From: Fodinibacter sp963695175
Lineage (GTDB): Bacteria; Actinomycetota; Actinomycetes; Actinomycetales; Dermatophilaceae
NCBI GenBank assembly: GCA_963695175.1
Contig: CAVOGG010000010.1
Location: 186,001 to 250,000, forward strand
Reading direction: 5' to 3'
DNA: 64,000 nucleotides
In this document: piece by piece, positions 53,507 to 63,863 of the stretch
Layout: each line of letters opens with the position of its first letter
Position numbering within the stretch: the stretch's first letter is position 1
Made by a program: the position numbers and the translations under genes
The notes under the pieces: generated by a model
The model's database searches: none
Seen by the model: the letters and a program-made list of their open reading frames with translations, nothing else
Told to the model about the DNA's origin: nothing

Positions 53507-54115
53507 CTACCCGAGGGCGAGCCTCACGACGGGTCTGCTCGGGCCCGTTCGGGCGACCTCCTCGAAGCCGGCGGCGAGGAACATCGACAGGGTGCCGTGG
53601 TAGAGGTCGGCGCTCGAGGCCTTCCCGCCGCGGGCAGCGACGTCGACGGGGTGGCCCTCGAGCGTGTGCGCTCCGGCGTCACGCGCGGCGGTGACCGCGG
53701 CATCCAACAGGGCCGCACCGACACCGCCGCGCCGCTGGCCGACCTTGACGACGAAGCACGTCACCGCCCAGACCCCGGCGTCGTCGATGTCGCCGCCGAC
53801 GACCTGGAGCAGTGCCCGGCTTCCACGCAGCCGCGGGTAGGTGGGGCGCGGCCCGACCTGCACCCATCCGACCGGTGTGGCCCCGCGGTAGGCGACCATC
53901 CCCGGCCGCGGCCGGTGGGACGCCTGGGTGCGCAGGGCCTCGCGGTTGGCGTCGGTGGAGCGGGTGTAGTCGCTGCCCGAGGTGAGGAAGTACTGGCACC
54001 AGCACCACGAGGGATCGCCGCGGGTGCCGAAGAGGTCGACCACGTCGTCGAAGCGCGACGGGGTCAGCGCCCTGACCTGGAGGTCGGGAAGGTTCGGGCC
54101 GGCGGCGCGGGTCAC
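53507..54115 (-). CDS. GNAT family N-acetyltransferase
   Basis: 202 residues. The CoA-binding part is CFVVKVGQRRGGVGAALLDAAVTAARDAGAHTLEGHPVD, followed by LYHGTLSMFLAAGFEEVAR. A WCWCQYF segment near residue 38 is shared by a family of acetyltransferases usually annotated only as GNAT. Start GTG 54115 is the first codon giving a plausible domain start and lies 22 bp after the ettA stop. Substrate unknown. Confidence 0.85.
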   Translation of the reverse strand: MTRAAGPNLPDLQVRALTPSRFDDVVDLFGTRGDPSWCWCQYFLTSGSDYTRSTDANREALRTQASHRPRPGMVAYRGATPVGWVQVGPRPTYPRLRGSRALLQVVGGDIDDAGVWAVTCFVVKVGQRRGGVGAALLDAAVTAARDAGAHTLEGHPVDVAARGGKASSADLYHGTLSMFLAAGFEEVARTGPSRPVVRLALG

Positions 54116-54137
54116 TCGGACGCCCTGGTTGGGCTCG

Positions 54138-55820
<1,683 letters not shown>

Positions 55821-55827
55821 GGGGGCA

Positions 55828-55833
55828 AGGCTA
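55828..55833 (-). promoter_or_regulatory. -10 box TAGCCT for ettA, leaderless type
   Basis: On the minus strand TAGCCT lies 7 bases before ATG 55820. The rest of the 114-bp gap to ssb shows nothing else clear. Confidence 0.45.
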
Positions 55834-55934
55834 TCGACCAGCACCGCCCCGGCCCGAATCCGCGCCCGCGCCACCTCGGTGCATGCGCGCGCCTCAGGGC
55901 CCGCGTGCGACGCGGTGCCCGCCGGTGGGAGCAG

Positions 55935-56555
55935 TCACGCCGCGGTCTCCTTCCCGGGCCGCACCAGGGGGCCGGTGTCGGCGACCGGCTCGGTGAGGTC
56001 GGCGCCGCCCGGAGCCGACTCGTCGGGCGCACCCACGCCCACCTCGCCGAGGCCCCGGCCCGGGCCGTCGTCGAGGACATAGGGATCGCTGTCCGGGTCG
56101 CCGAGACGACTCGAGCCGGCGGCGTCGTCCGGCCGGGCGGGCTGAGGCCCGGAACCCTCACCCTGCGACCACGGCTCGGCGGCACGCCCCATCCCGACGC
56201 GCGCGAACGCGGTGGTGCCGAACGTCAGGTCGTGCCCCACGGAATCCGCCTCGATCTCGACGCTGTTGCGGGTCGACCCGTCGTCGCCCCGCCACGACGT
56301 GATCCGCTGCTTCCCGTGCACGGTGACGGGGTGCCCCCTGCGCACCGACACCGCGATGTTGGCCGCGAGCGACCGGAAGGTGACGACGTCGTAGAAGCTC
56401 GCCTCGGTGTCCTCCCACTGCCCGGGCTGGCCCTGGACCTGTCGTCGCGCCGAGTGCGCGATGCGGAACGTCGTCATCGGCGCTCCGGTTCGGGTGGTGC
56501 GAACGGTGGGGTCGGCGGTGAGCCGGCCCCGGATGGTCACGTAGGTCTCGTTCAT
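55935..56555 (-). CDS. ssb: single-stranded DNA-binding protein
   Basis: A 206-aa SSB-like protein: an OB fold in the first 110 residues (NETYVTIRGRLTADPTVRTTRTGAPMTTFRIAH, then FYDVVTFRSLAANIAVSVRRGHPVTVHG) and a long acidic, Pro/Gly-rich tail. The tail does not end in the usual DDDIPF-like tip, so it is probably an auxiliary SSB, like Rv2478c, rather than the essential one. ATG at 56555 has GGGGGAGG upstream. The 130-bp upstream gap contains TGTGGACGA twice (56643-56651, 56672-56680). Confidence 0.9.
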   Translation of the reverse strand: MNETYVTIRGRLTADPTVRTTRTGAPMTTFRIAHSARRQVQGQPGQWEDTEASFYDVVTFRSLAANIAVSVRRGHPVTVHGKQRITSWRGDDGSTRNSVEIEADSVGHDLTFGTTAFARVGMGRAAEPWSQGEGSGPQPARPDDAAGSSRLGDPDSDPYVLDDGPGRGLGEVGVGAPDESAPGGADLTEPVADTGPLVRPGKETAA

Positions 56556-56685
56556 GGTGGGTCCTCCCCCGGCCTCGTCCGTCGGGGCCGCTGCGACCAG
56601 CCTCGGCTGCACGGCACCCAGGGACAACGACGACCTCGACCCTGTGGACGAACCACCGAGGGCGACGCCCCTGTGGACGACGGGG

Positions 56686-58374
56686 TCAGACGTCGGCGGC
56701 GCGGCTGAGTGCCAGACGGGTGGCCGCGTGACGCTCGAGCACGCGCTCGACGGGCTGCACGATCTCGGCCCCGGCGACACCGTCGATCGAGGCACGCAAC
56801 CGGGCGTCCATCACCCGGCCGCGGCGCCGAGCGCCGATACGCGCCAGCCAGCGCGAGACGAGCGCCAGCAGCAGTCCTCCGAGCAGCCCGGCCACCAGCA
56901 GCACCAGCGGAACCGGCACGACGCCGAGAGTCGGAGGGTCACCGATCACCCGGTCGAGCTGGGCCCAGCCCACGATCACGTAGAGCGCCAGCCAGAGGAG
57001 ACCCGCCACGGCGGCCAGGGCCAGCACGAGCTGCGCCAGCCCGACGACCCGCCACCAGATCGGCACCCGGGCCAGTAGCGAGGTGCCGACGACCGCGCGG
57101 TCGAGGGCGTCGCCCAGCGCTGGGCCGGGTGGGTCCGCGGCGCGCTCCACGGCATCCGCCCAGGGGTGCGGCAGCGAGACGCTGGCCCGGTCGGCCAGTC
57201 GCCGGGTGGCGAGGTCGACGGTGGCACGGGCGGCCGGGCTCGGCGGGGGCAGTGACGAGCGGCCGAGCACGGAGCGCACGTCGGCGTCGGTGACCCGGAT
57301 GTCGCGCCCGTCGAGCCGCAGCCGGCGCAGCGGTCGAGGACGCAGGCGCTGCACCCACCGGGTGAACGGCCACCCGGTGCTCGCGGCGGCCTCCATCCGG
57401 TAGTCGCGCTCGACGGCCTCGACCACGGTCGGCACGCCGGCACTGCGGGCGAGGGCGTCGAGCAGCTCGGTGCGGGCGGCGTCGTCGACCGTGGGCTCGC
57501 CCTCGGCGACGTGCCCGGTCAGCGCTCCCGCGGCCGCGCGGACATCGCCGGCCAGCCGGGCGCGGGTCATGGTGCGACCGGCGACGGCGTTGGCCAGCCG
57601 CTGGTGCAGCTCGTCGAGCCCGTCGCCGTTGGACACCGAGGTGGCGAGGACCGTGGCACGCGGCACGCCGTCTCGCTCCATGAGGCGCACCAGGTCGGCC
57701 CGGCACTGGGCGACCTCGGCGGCGGTCAGCCGGTCGGCCTGGTTGAGCACGACCATGGTGACGGCCTCGTGCGTCGCGAGTGCCGCGACGTAGTCGTCGT
57801 GCAGCCGGGCGTCGGCGTACTTCTGCGGGTCAGTGACCCACACGAACAGGTCGACGAGCTCGAGAACCCGCTCGGCCTCCCTCCGGTGGCCGGTCTCGCG
57901 CGAGTCGAAGTCGGGCAGGTCGAGCAGCACCAGCCCGTCCAGCGAGCCCACCGGGCCACCCCGTCGACCACCTCGGGGGTCGGCCTCGAGGTCGGCCGCC
58001 ACCAGGTACCGGGCGCCGACGCCGAGCCAGTCGAGCAGGTCGCCGACCGGTTCGTCGCCCCAGATCGCCGCCGTGGGCGTCGAGGTCGTCGGTCGGCGCA
58101 CCCCCACCGTCGCCACCGGGGTGCCGACCAGTGCGTTGAAGAGCGAGGACTTGCCGCTGCCGGTGGCCCCGGCCAGAGCGACCACCGTGTGGCCTCCGAC
58201 GAGGGCGGTTCGCTCGGAGACCTTCGCGACGACGGCGTCGGCGCGCTGGCGCTCGACGGCGGGCAGCTGCTCACCCCCGGCCTCGACGGCAGCCGCGAGG
58301 GCGGTCGCCGCTGCTGCGAGCTGCTCGGCCGACACGACGGCACCCCGCGAGGAGCCCATCCGCAACGGGCTCAC
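56686..58374 (-). CDS. dynamin-like/Era-type GTPase with membrane helices
   Basis: 562 residues. P-loop GATGSGKSS has Lys75; the switch region has RPTTSTPTAA and the G3 box is LLDLPDFDSRE; G4 is NQAD. Two C-terminal membrane helices follow (VVGLAQLVLALAAVAGLLWLALYVIV and VVPVPLVLLVAGLLGGLLLALVSRWL). GTG 58374 overlaps the stop of the neighbouring GTPase gene (58371-58374), so the two are produced together. Paired dynamin-like proteins in actinobacteria remodel membranes, which is the likely role; this is an inference. Confidence 0.85.
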   Translation of the reverse strand: MSPLRMGSSRGAVVSAEQLAAAATALAAAVEAGGEQLPAVERQRADAVVAKVSERTALVGGHTVVALAGATGSGKSSLFNALVGTPVATVGVRRPTTSTPTAAIWGDEPVGDLLDWLGVGARYLVAADLEADPRGGRRGGPVGSLDGLVLLDLPDFDSRETGHRREAERVLELVDLFVWVTDPQKYADARLHDDYVAALATHEAVTMVVLNQADRLTAAEVAQCRADLVRLMERDGVPRATVLATSVSNGDGLDELHQRLANAVAGRTMTRARLAGDVRAAAGALTGHVAEGEPTVDDAARTELLDALARSAGVPTVVEAVERDYRMEAAASTGWPFTRWVQRLRPRPLRRLRLDGRDIRVTDADVRSVLGRSSLPPPSPAARATVDLATRRLADRASVSLPHPWADAVERAADPPGPALGDALDRAVVGTSLLARVPIWWRVVGLAQLVLALAAVAGLLWLALYVIVGWAQLDRVIGDPPTLGVVPVPLVLLVAGLLGGLLLALVSRWLARIGARRRGRVMDARLRASIDGVAGAEIVQPVERVLERHAATRLALSRAADV

Positions 58375-60080
58375 CGCACCACCGCCCGCAACCCGGCCGC
58401 CACGGCAGCGAGGCGTTGCGCCTGGTCGACGGGCGGGGCCACCTCGGCGAGCGCGGCGGCATACCGCTCGCGCTCGGCGGAGTACAGCTGGTCGGCGAGC
58501 TCGAGCAGGCTGCGCCGCGCCTTGGCGGCCATCTCGCGCACGGCCTGGTCGCCGAAGATCGCCTCGAGCACGCGCTGTGCGAGCAACGCGGTGCCGCCGG
58601 CGATGCCGACCTCGGCCCCGGTGAGCCCGGCCGTGCTGCTGAAGGCGACCAGCATGAGGAACAACCCGATCGCGTTGAGCCCGTAGGCGGCGATGCGGGC
58701 GTTGGTGCGCCGGCCCTGGCCCTCGGTGCGCACGAGCTCGAGCACCTCGCCCTGCCAGTCGCGCACGACCCGCTCGACATCGGGCCGCAGCCCCGGGGCG
58801 GGCTTTGCCAGGTCGGGGTGGGCCGTGAGGATCTGGTTACCGCCGGGCAGACGACGCCAGGCCCGCGCCGTCTCGGAGGCCGCGGTCTCGGCGTTGGACA
58901 GGACCAGCGCGGCGACCCCGCTCTGCAGGGCCTCCCCGAGACCCTCGTCGGGCGGCGGGTTGCCCTTGATCGCGGCCGTGACCTTGTCGCGCCAGCGCGC
59001 GATCGTGCTCTCGATCTGCCGGAAGAACTCGCCAGTGCCGACGAACTCCTGCCAGCGGGCGAGCACCTCGCCGCGCAGCAGGGTCCCGTCGGTCATGCCG
59101 GCGTCCACTCGCCGGTGCGCCTCGTCGAACGACTCGTCGACCGCCGTGCGCAGCGACACCGCGGCGTCGTGCTGGTCGCGGCTGGCGACGACGAGCTCGG
59201 CGGTGCGGCCCGACAGCGAGTCGACGGCGCCACGCAGGGTCTGCCCGACGACGATCGACCTGGCCCGGGCGTCGCTGGCGAGCGCCCGGAGCCACGAGCG
59301 CAGCCGCTCCACGGCATCCGGCGGCAGTCGCCCGTCGGCGTCGAGGGTGGTCTCGGGCACGGTGAAGATCGGGGCCGTCGGCAGGCCCTGCTCGCGCAGC
59401 ATCGCGGCGAGGTGCGGGCGGATCTCGGCCACGGCATCCGGGGGGATGCGGTCGAGCACGATCGCGACCGAGGTGCCCCGGTCGGCGGCGGTGCGCAAGA
59501 GGTCCCAGGGCACGGCATCCGCGTAGCGTGCCGCGGTGGTGACGAACAGCCACAGGTCGGCGGCTGAGAGCAGCTGGGTGGCGATGGCGCGGTTGGCCGA
59601 GACGACCGAGTCGATGTCCGGGGCGTCGAGCAGGGCCATGCCGGCGGGCAGCGCGCTGGACTCGACGAGTCGCACGGTGCCGGCCTGGCTCTCCCCGGTG
59701 TCCTGGCCGGTGACCCGGGCGAGCCCGGGGAGGATCCGCGTGTCGGCGAACCAGTGCCGGTCGTCGGGGTGGTGCACCAGCACCGGGGAGGTGGTGGTCG
59801 GGCGCAGCACACCGGAACGGCTCACCTGTGCACCGATGACCGAGTTGACCAAGGTCGACTTGCCGGCGCCCGTGGACCCGCCGACCACGGCGAGCAGCGG
59901 CGCGTCGATGGCCCGAAGGCGCGGCAGCACGTAGTCGTCGAGCTGCTGGAGGAGCTGTGTGCGGGACGCCTCGGCCGGGGCGCGACTGGTGACGTCGAGC
60001 GGTAGCCGTGCCCCCTCGACGGCATCGCGCAGACCCTCGACGGCGGAGACCAGCGCCCCCACGTCCCCGTCCACCGTCAC
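58371..60080 (-). CDS. dynamin family GTPase
   Basis: 569 residues. The P-loop GGSTGAGKST has Lys74, switch 1 is RPTTTSPVLV, and the G3 box is LLDAPDIDSV. A long helical middle part and a hydrophobic segment near residue 483 (AYGLNAIGLFLMLVAFSSTAGLTG) resemble membrane-binding dynamin-like proteins. The GTG start is preceded by TAGGCT 6 nt upstream, a leaderless-type signal. It is the first of two overlapping GTPase genes. Confidence 0.85.
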   Translation of the reverse strand: MTVDGDVGALVSAVEGLRDAVEGARLPLDVTSRAPAEASRTQLLQQLDDYVLPRLRAIDAPLLAVVGGSTGAGKSTLVNSVIGAQVSRSGVLRPTTTSPVLVHHPDDRHWFADTRILPGLARVTGQDTGESQAGTVRLVESSALPAGMALLDAPDIDSVVSANRAIATQLLSAADLWLFVTTAARYADAVPWDLLRTAADRGTSVAIVLDRIPPDAVAEIRPHLAAMLREQGLPTAPIFTVPETTLDADGRLPPDAVERLRSWLRALASDARARSIVVGQTLRGAVDSLSGRTAELVVASRDQHDAAVSLRTAVDESFDEAHRRVDAGMTDGTLLRGEVLARWQEFVGTGEFFRQIESTIARWRDKVTAAIKGNPPPDEGLGEALQSGVAALVLSNAETAASETARAWRRLPGGNQILTAHPDLAKPAPGLRPDVERVVRDWQGEVLELVRTEGQGRRTNARIAAYGLNAIGLFLMLVAFSSTAGLTGAEVGIAGGTALLAQRVLEAIFGDQAVREMAAKARRSLLELADQLYSAERERYAAALAEVAPPVDQAQRLAAVAAGLRAVVR

Positions 60081-60086
60081 GGCGCA

Positions 60087-60092
60087 AGCCTA
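60087..60092 (-). promoter_or_regulatory. -10 box TAGGCT for the GTPase pair, leaderless type
   Basis: On the minus strand TAGGCT lies exactly 6 bases before GTG 60080. Confidence 0.5.
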
Positions 60093-60148
60093 ACGACACT
60101 GCGCAGGTCGGCCCGCCATTCCCGAGGGCGCGCCGGATGATGTCCTGC

Positions 60149-60737
60149 ATGCGCCTTTTCGTGTCGATCGAGCCCCCCGAGGATGCCGTGGAGCACCTCG
60201 ACGAGTTCCTCACCGTGCGCCGGTCGTCGGGTCCGGAGCTGCGGTGGTCGTCGCCGGCCCAGTGGCACCTGACCCTGGCGTTCATGGGGTCGGCGCCGGA
60301 CCGGGTCGTCGAGGACGTCGTCGACGGGGTGGCGGCCGTGGCGGCGCGCACGCCGCCGGCTCGGCTGGCGGTCGCTGACGGTGGGTGCTTTCCGGACGTC
60401 ACCCGGGCGAAGGTGCTCTGGGCCGGCGTTGCCGGTGACACCGGTCGGGACGGCGGGGACGGTGGCGTCGCGGCGCTGGGGAGGCTGGCGCGCGGCGTGC
60501 GCTCGGCCTGCTCGGTGGCCGGGGCGGCGCCGGAGGGCGGGCCGTTCCTGCCGCACCTGACATTGGGCCGGTTCTCCCGGGCCGAGGACGCGACCCGCTG
60601 GGTGCGCGTGCTCTCGACGTACGCCGGGCCGACCTGGGCCGCCGACGGAGGTCGCCGTCGTGGCGTCGCACCTGCCGCGCGAGCGCGGGCACCGACCGCG
60701 TCACGAGGTGTTGGCGCGGCTCCCCCTCGGCGGGTGA
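60149..60737 (+). pseudogene. thpR: RNA 2',3'-cyclic phosphodiesterase (2'-5' RNA ligase family), frameshifted
   Basis: ThpR-type proteins open 2',3'-cyclic phosphates on RNA. From ATG 60149 the protein starts MRLFVSIEPPEDAVEHL and has both catalytic HxTx motifs, HLTL at residues 40-43 and HLTL at 136-139. After YAGPTWAAD the frame is lost at GACGGAG (60644-60650); the expected end (EVAVVASHLPRERG and then HEVLARLPLGG) continues in the next frame to TGA 60735-60737. One extra G (60646/60647) explains it, giving about 195 aa. The catalytic part is intact, so it may be functional even if the shift is real. Confidence 0.82.
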
Positions 60738-60750
60738 CCCCTCGGGTCGG

Positions 60751-61590
60751 TCAGCCCTTCCAAGCCCAGAGTGTTCCGTGTCCCCAATAGTTGGGGGTGT
60801 CGTGTCCGACCTCGAAGCCGGCTTCCTCGAGCAGTCGCCTGGCGGCAGCACCGGCGGGCAGGGACGGAGCGCCCACGCGGTGGTACTCCATGACGAGGGT
60901 GAGCCGCTTGAGCTCCCTCAGCCTCGGATCCGCGAGAACGGGCCACTCGCCTCCCTCGATGTCCATCTTGACGAGATCGGCCGCTGCGAAAAGGGGGAAC
61001 CAGTCGACGGTTCGAACGACCGTGGTCGCCGCTTCGCCCGTGGTCGGCGCGTGACTGCCGGACCCCCAGCCCTCGACGAAGGCGATCTCACCATCGCGTG
61101 GTGCCACAGCGGCCTCGATGACCACGGTCCGGCGGTCATGAACGGCCTGTTCGTGCAGCACGACGAGGTTCTCGGGTGCAGGTTCGACTGTCACGATGCT
61201 CGCGTCCGGCCAGCGACCTCGGGCCCAGGCGGAGAACATCCCCACGTTTGCTCCGACGTCGAGGACTGCCTTGACCGACTCGGTGGTCAGGCGGTCGCCC
61301 ACCTCACCCGGCGGCGGCTCGTACTCTCCTCGGATGAACAGCTCGAAAAGAGCTTCCATGTCGCGGCCGTGTTGCATGGCGACTCGAACCCCTGTGGCAC
61401 GGATGAGGTAGGTGCGAACCTCGCCACGTGACAGCGCTTCACCCGCGAGCACCGCGAAGGGTTTCGTCGTCACCCACGCCGCGACGAGAAATCGGAGGGC
61501 CAGAACTGACGCCACCGCTCGGCGGACGTCGGGTTGCAGCAGGACAACCCGCACTCCCGGGATGGAAGCGGCGCGCCGCAGGAAGTTCAT
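60751..61590 (-). CDS. FkbM family methyltransferase
   Basis: 279 residues. After an amphipathic N-terminal 100 residues, the SAM motif DVGANVGMFS starts at 111, VTVEPAPENL follows, and LVKMDIEGGEW is the family's hallmark acidic loop; VMEYH is near the end. FkbM enzymes O-methylate sugars or lipids in many surface glycan clusters. ATG 61590 is the likely start, but GTG 61593 just before it has a TACGCT exactly 6 nt upstream and may be the true leaderless start. Confidence 0.88.
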   Translation of the reverse strand: MNFLRRAASIPGVRVVLLQPDVRRAVASVLALRFLVAAWVTTKPFAVLAGEALSRGEVRTYLIRATGVRVAMQHGRDMEALFELFIRGEYEPPPGEVGDRLTTESVKAVLDVGANVGMFSAWARGRWPDASIVTVEPAPENLVVLHEQAVHDRRTVVIEAAVAPRDGEIAFVEGWGSGSHAPTTGEAATTVVRTVDWFPLFAAADLVKMDIEGGEWPVLADPRLRELKRLTLVMEYHRVGAPSLPAGAAARRLLEEAGFEVGHDTPNYWGHGTLWAWKG

Positions 61591-61599
61591 CACCGCGCC

Positions 61600-61605
61600 A
61601 GCGTA
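61600..61605 (-). promoter_or_regulatory. -10 box TACGCT for the FkbM gene, leaderless type
   Basis: On the minus strand TACGCT lies 6 bases before GTG 61593 and 9 before ATG 61590. Confidence 0.45.
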
Positions 61606-61727
61606 GGGCTGGCCCTCGCGCGAAGACCCTGCATCCATCAGGATGCCGGTCGCTCCCCGACTGGAGTCGCCACGCCGTCAGCGGAGCCGACTCTAGACTT
61701 GCGCCTGGCATCCCGGCCGGATGCCTG

Positions 61728-61801
61728 GCCCCCGTAGCTCAGCCGGATAGAGCAAGAGCCTTCTAATCTCGAGGTCGCAGGTTCGAGTCCTGCCGGGGGC
61801 G
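61728..61801 (+). tRNA. tRNA-Arg (anticodon TCT)
   Basis: Acceptor GCCCCCG pairs with CGGGGGC; D-arm GCTC/GAGC; anticodon loop CTTCTAA gives TCT; T-arm GCAGG-TTCGAGT-CCTGC. The anticodon stem has only three clean pairs by eye (mismatches at 27-43 and 31-39), though the rest is typical. It reads the rare Arg AGA/AGG codons. A -10 box TAGACT is at 61694-61699. The sequence after it is less GC-rich and looks accessory. Confidence 0.9.
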
Positions 61802-62081
61802 CCGTCGGAAACATGGCCTGACCTGCACAAACACGAAATCGGACTCCGAAGCGTGCCCGAGCCGTGCCCTAACGGGGGCCGCGACTTCTGCCCCAGGTAG
61901 GCGCGGGCCCTTCCAGTCGAGACATGGCCGGCACGCCGGCAATCGTCAAGACCTCGGCGACGCAGCGGCGACGCGGCGTCGAGACTCCACGTCGAGGTCT
62001 GGTGCCGGAGTGAGAGACATGCCCAGGATGATGGCGGATTCTGCAAGACCATCCGCCCTGCGACATGAGCGTCCAGTGTGC
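61802..62081. other. 280-bp stretch without a recognised gene
   Basis: Between tRNA-Arg and the stop of the next minus-strand gene I see no protein with family features, no integrase fragment that I can name, and no second copy of the tRNA 3' end. It is noticeably less GC-rich than the rest. It could be the scar of an element integrated at tRNA-Arg. Confidence 0.4.
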
Positions 62082-62585
62082 TCAGAACATGCCGCGTAGC
62101 CGGCTGTCGGTGTACTCCACGAACTCCGGGGTTGCGGTGGCTGGTCCACCAGAGGCCAGCCAGCCGGCCCACACGTCGTCGAGGACTGCCTGTGCGGTCG
62201 CGTGCGTCCCAGGTGGACGGAGGAGCCAGATCCGGCCCGCGGGGCGCGGCGGAAGACCCAGCTCGGTCAGCAGGGTGTCGGTGTCGTTCTCGATGTCGGC
62301 GTACTCAGCGGCGGTCCACGGTAGGCGCTCGGACCGCCCGTCGCTGTAGCTCCTCGTCAGGTGCCGCACCCGGCAGTCGCGGACCCAAGCCCGCTCCTGT
62401 GCCGGCCAGATCGCTGGGATGAAGCACCACAACGGCGCCTCGTCAGCGGGGAAGAAGCCAAGTGCCCGGGCGGCGACGACCTCTGGGACATCGTCGGCCT
62501 GATCGGAGTAGACCGGCTCCCAGGACCAACCACCCGGCCCGAAGGAACGCGCCGGTTCATCCACTCCCCAGTCGGGCACGGCCAT
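62082..62585 (-). CDS. hypothetical protein, aromatic-rich
   Basis: 167 residues with no signal peptide. It is rich in Trp and Pro (MAVPDWGVDEPARSFGPGG, FIPAIWPAQERAW, LPWTAAEYADIENDTDTLL) and ends YTDSRLRGMF. I recognise no family. It has no clear Shine-Dalgarno. The composition and codon use (more GAT/AAC-type mixing and lower GC) differ from the core genes, in keeping with the accessory look of this end. Isolated, not in an obvious operon. Confidence 0.6.
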   Translation of the reverse strand: MAVPDWGVDEPARSFGPGGWSWEPVYSDQADDVPEVVAARALGFFPADEAPLWCFIPAIWPAQERAWVRDCRVRHLTRSYSDGRSERLPWTAAEYADIENDTDTLLTELGLPPRPAGRIWLLRPPGTHATAQAVLDDVWAGWLASGGPATATPEFVEYTDSRLRGMF

Positions 62586-62677
62586 GGCGAGATACTCGCA
62601 TGGCCCACACCTGACAGACGTCAGTCAGAGAGCCGCACCACGAGGTGGCGGCGCACGGCGAGCGGCAGTTGAGTGCG

Positions 62678-63664
62678 TTAGCCGTGTAGGGACGGTTCGG
62701 CGGCGGGGACCCTGCCCGCCGGGCCACTCAACGCGGTCTCAGCGGTCCCGACGGTGGGGGCGGGTGGCCCGGAGACCTGATAGCTGCGGGACATCCACGG
62801 CCAGTACCTACGGTCCTGGCGGCACGCAACGGCAGTCTGGCAGGCATGCGAGTCGTGGGCGGAGTACGCGAGGAAGATCGCCAGCTTCCGCGCAGCAACG
62901 GCGTCCGGCTGGTTGGCGGGCAACCGGGTCATCGGGTAGCCACGGAAGCCCTGCAGGCGGTGCGGGGTGGTGTAGTTCCGCTGAGCCTCGTAGGTGTAGT
63001 AGGCGGCGTTGTGATGGTCGGCGTGGTCTCCGTCGCCGTAGGGATCGGTGTAGTCCAGCGTTCGTACGACGCTTGGCTGGAACTTCGTCATGAAGCCGGT
63101 CAGGGTAGCCCGCAGCGATGCGCTGGTGTACGCGGCGGTGCCGTCGACGGCATGCACGACTGTGATGGTTCCGGCGTGCAGCTTGCTGAGGCACTCGTAG
63201 TGGTGGACGGCACGCCCTCCGGGACTGCCGGTCGGCAGGCGCAAGAAGATCAGCCGTATGTTCGTCCCGGTCAGCGTGCGAGTGACGGCTGGCTGGCCGG
63301 ATGCGGTTTTGAGCCGCGTCGTTGTCCAGGAGTACCTGGTGCCGGCCATCTTGGCGTAGGCGGCCATCGCGCCGTCCTCTCGGCCGTGCCAGTACGACGC
63401 GCTCTGGCCGTCGTCGCCGGCCGTCAGGTACACCGTCGTCAGGCAACGGCCCGCGGCCACGTCCATGGACGTGGCCGGGTCCATGAACAGGATGTCGTCG
63501 TCCTCATGCGCCACGACGTTCATGCTCGAGTTGGCGCTCGTGCAGACAGCTGGCACCACGACGGCAGTCACCTGGTCGACGGCGCTGACGGATAGGGCGC
63601 AGCCGCTCAGCGCACCGCCCATCGCTGCTGCGTACAGGAGGGCCTTGGTCCAGGTGGCTCGCAC
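62678..63664 (-). CDS. PIG-L family deacetylase-like lipoprotein
   Basis: 328 residues. A signal ending in lipobox LSGC (Cys22) sends it to the outer face of the membrane. The body has NVVAHEDDD with His53 and Asp55-57, matching the AHPDDE zinc motif of PIG-L/MshB deacetylases, though Glu replaces the usual Pro, and GDHADHHNAA supplies the later His. These enzymes remove acetyl groups from N-acetylglucosamine conjugates; an exported form could act on surface sugars. GTG 63664 is the first codon. Residues 255-328 are less conserved. Confidence 0.78.
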   Translation of the reverse strand: MRATWTKALLYAAAMGGALSGCALSVSAVDQVTAVVVPAVCTSANSSMNVVAHEDDDILFMDPATSMDVAAGRCLTTVYLTAGDDGQSASYWHGREDGAMAAYAKMAGTRYSWTTTRLKTASGQPAVTRTLTGTNIRLIFLRLPTGSPGGRAVHHYECLSKLHAGTITVVHAVDGTAAYTSASLRATLTGFMTKFQPSVVRTLDYTDPYGDGDHADHHNAAYYTYEAQRNYTTPHRLQGFRGYPMTRLPANQPDAVAARKLAIFLAYSAHDSHACQTAVACRQDRRYWPWMSRSYQVSGPPAPTVGTAETALSGPAGRVPAAEPSLHG

Positions 63665-63863
63665 ACATCACATGATGAAGGACGCCGACAGATGTTGAGG
63701 AGCCTTGACGATGCCCGCCGCACAGAACTGCTGTTCTTCCAGTGTCGGTTCACTGAAGGCGGCATAGGACGGTTAGTCCACGGGAAAGCGGTGGTGACTG
63801 ACTTGCTCCCCTGATGTACGGGTGCTGCCACCTCGGGTCTGCCGTTGACGGAGGTAGTCGTTT
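63665..63863. other. promoter-side gap of the right-end genes
   Basis: A 199-bp gap between divergent genes, clearly less GC-rich than the core. I see no open frame with family features and no clear operator. Confidence 0.4.
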
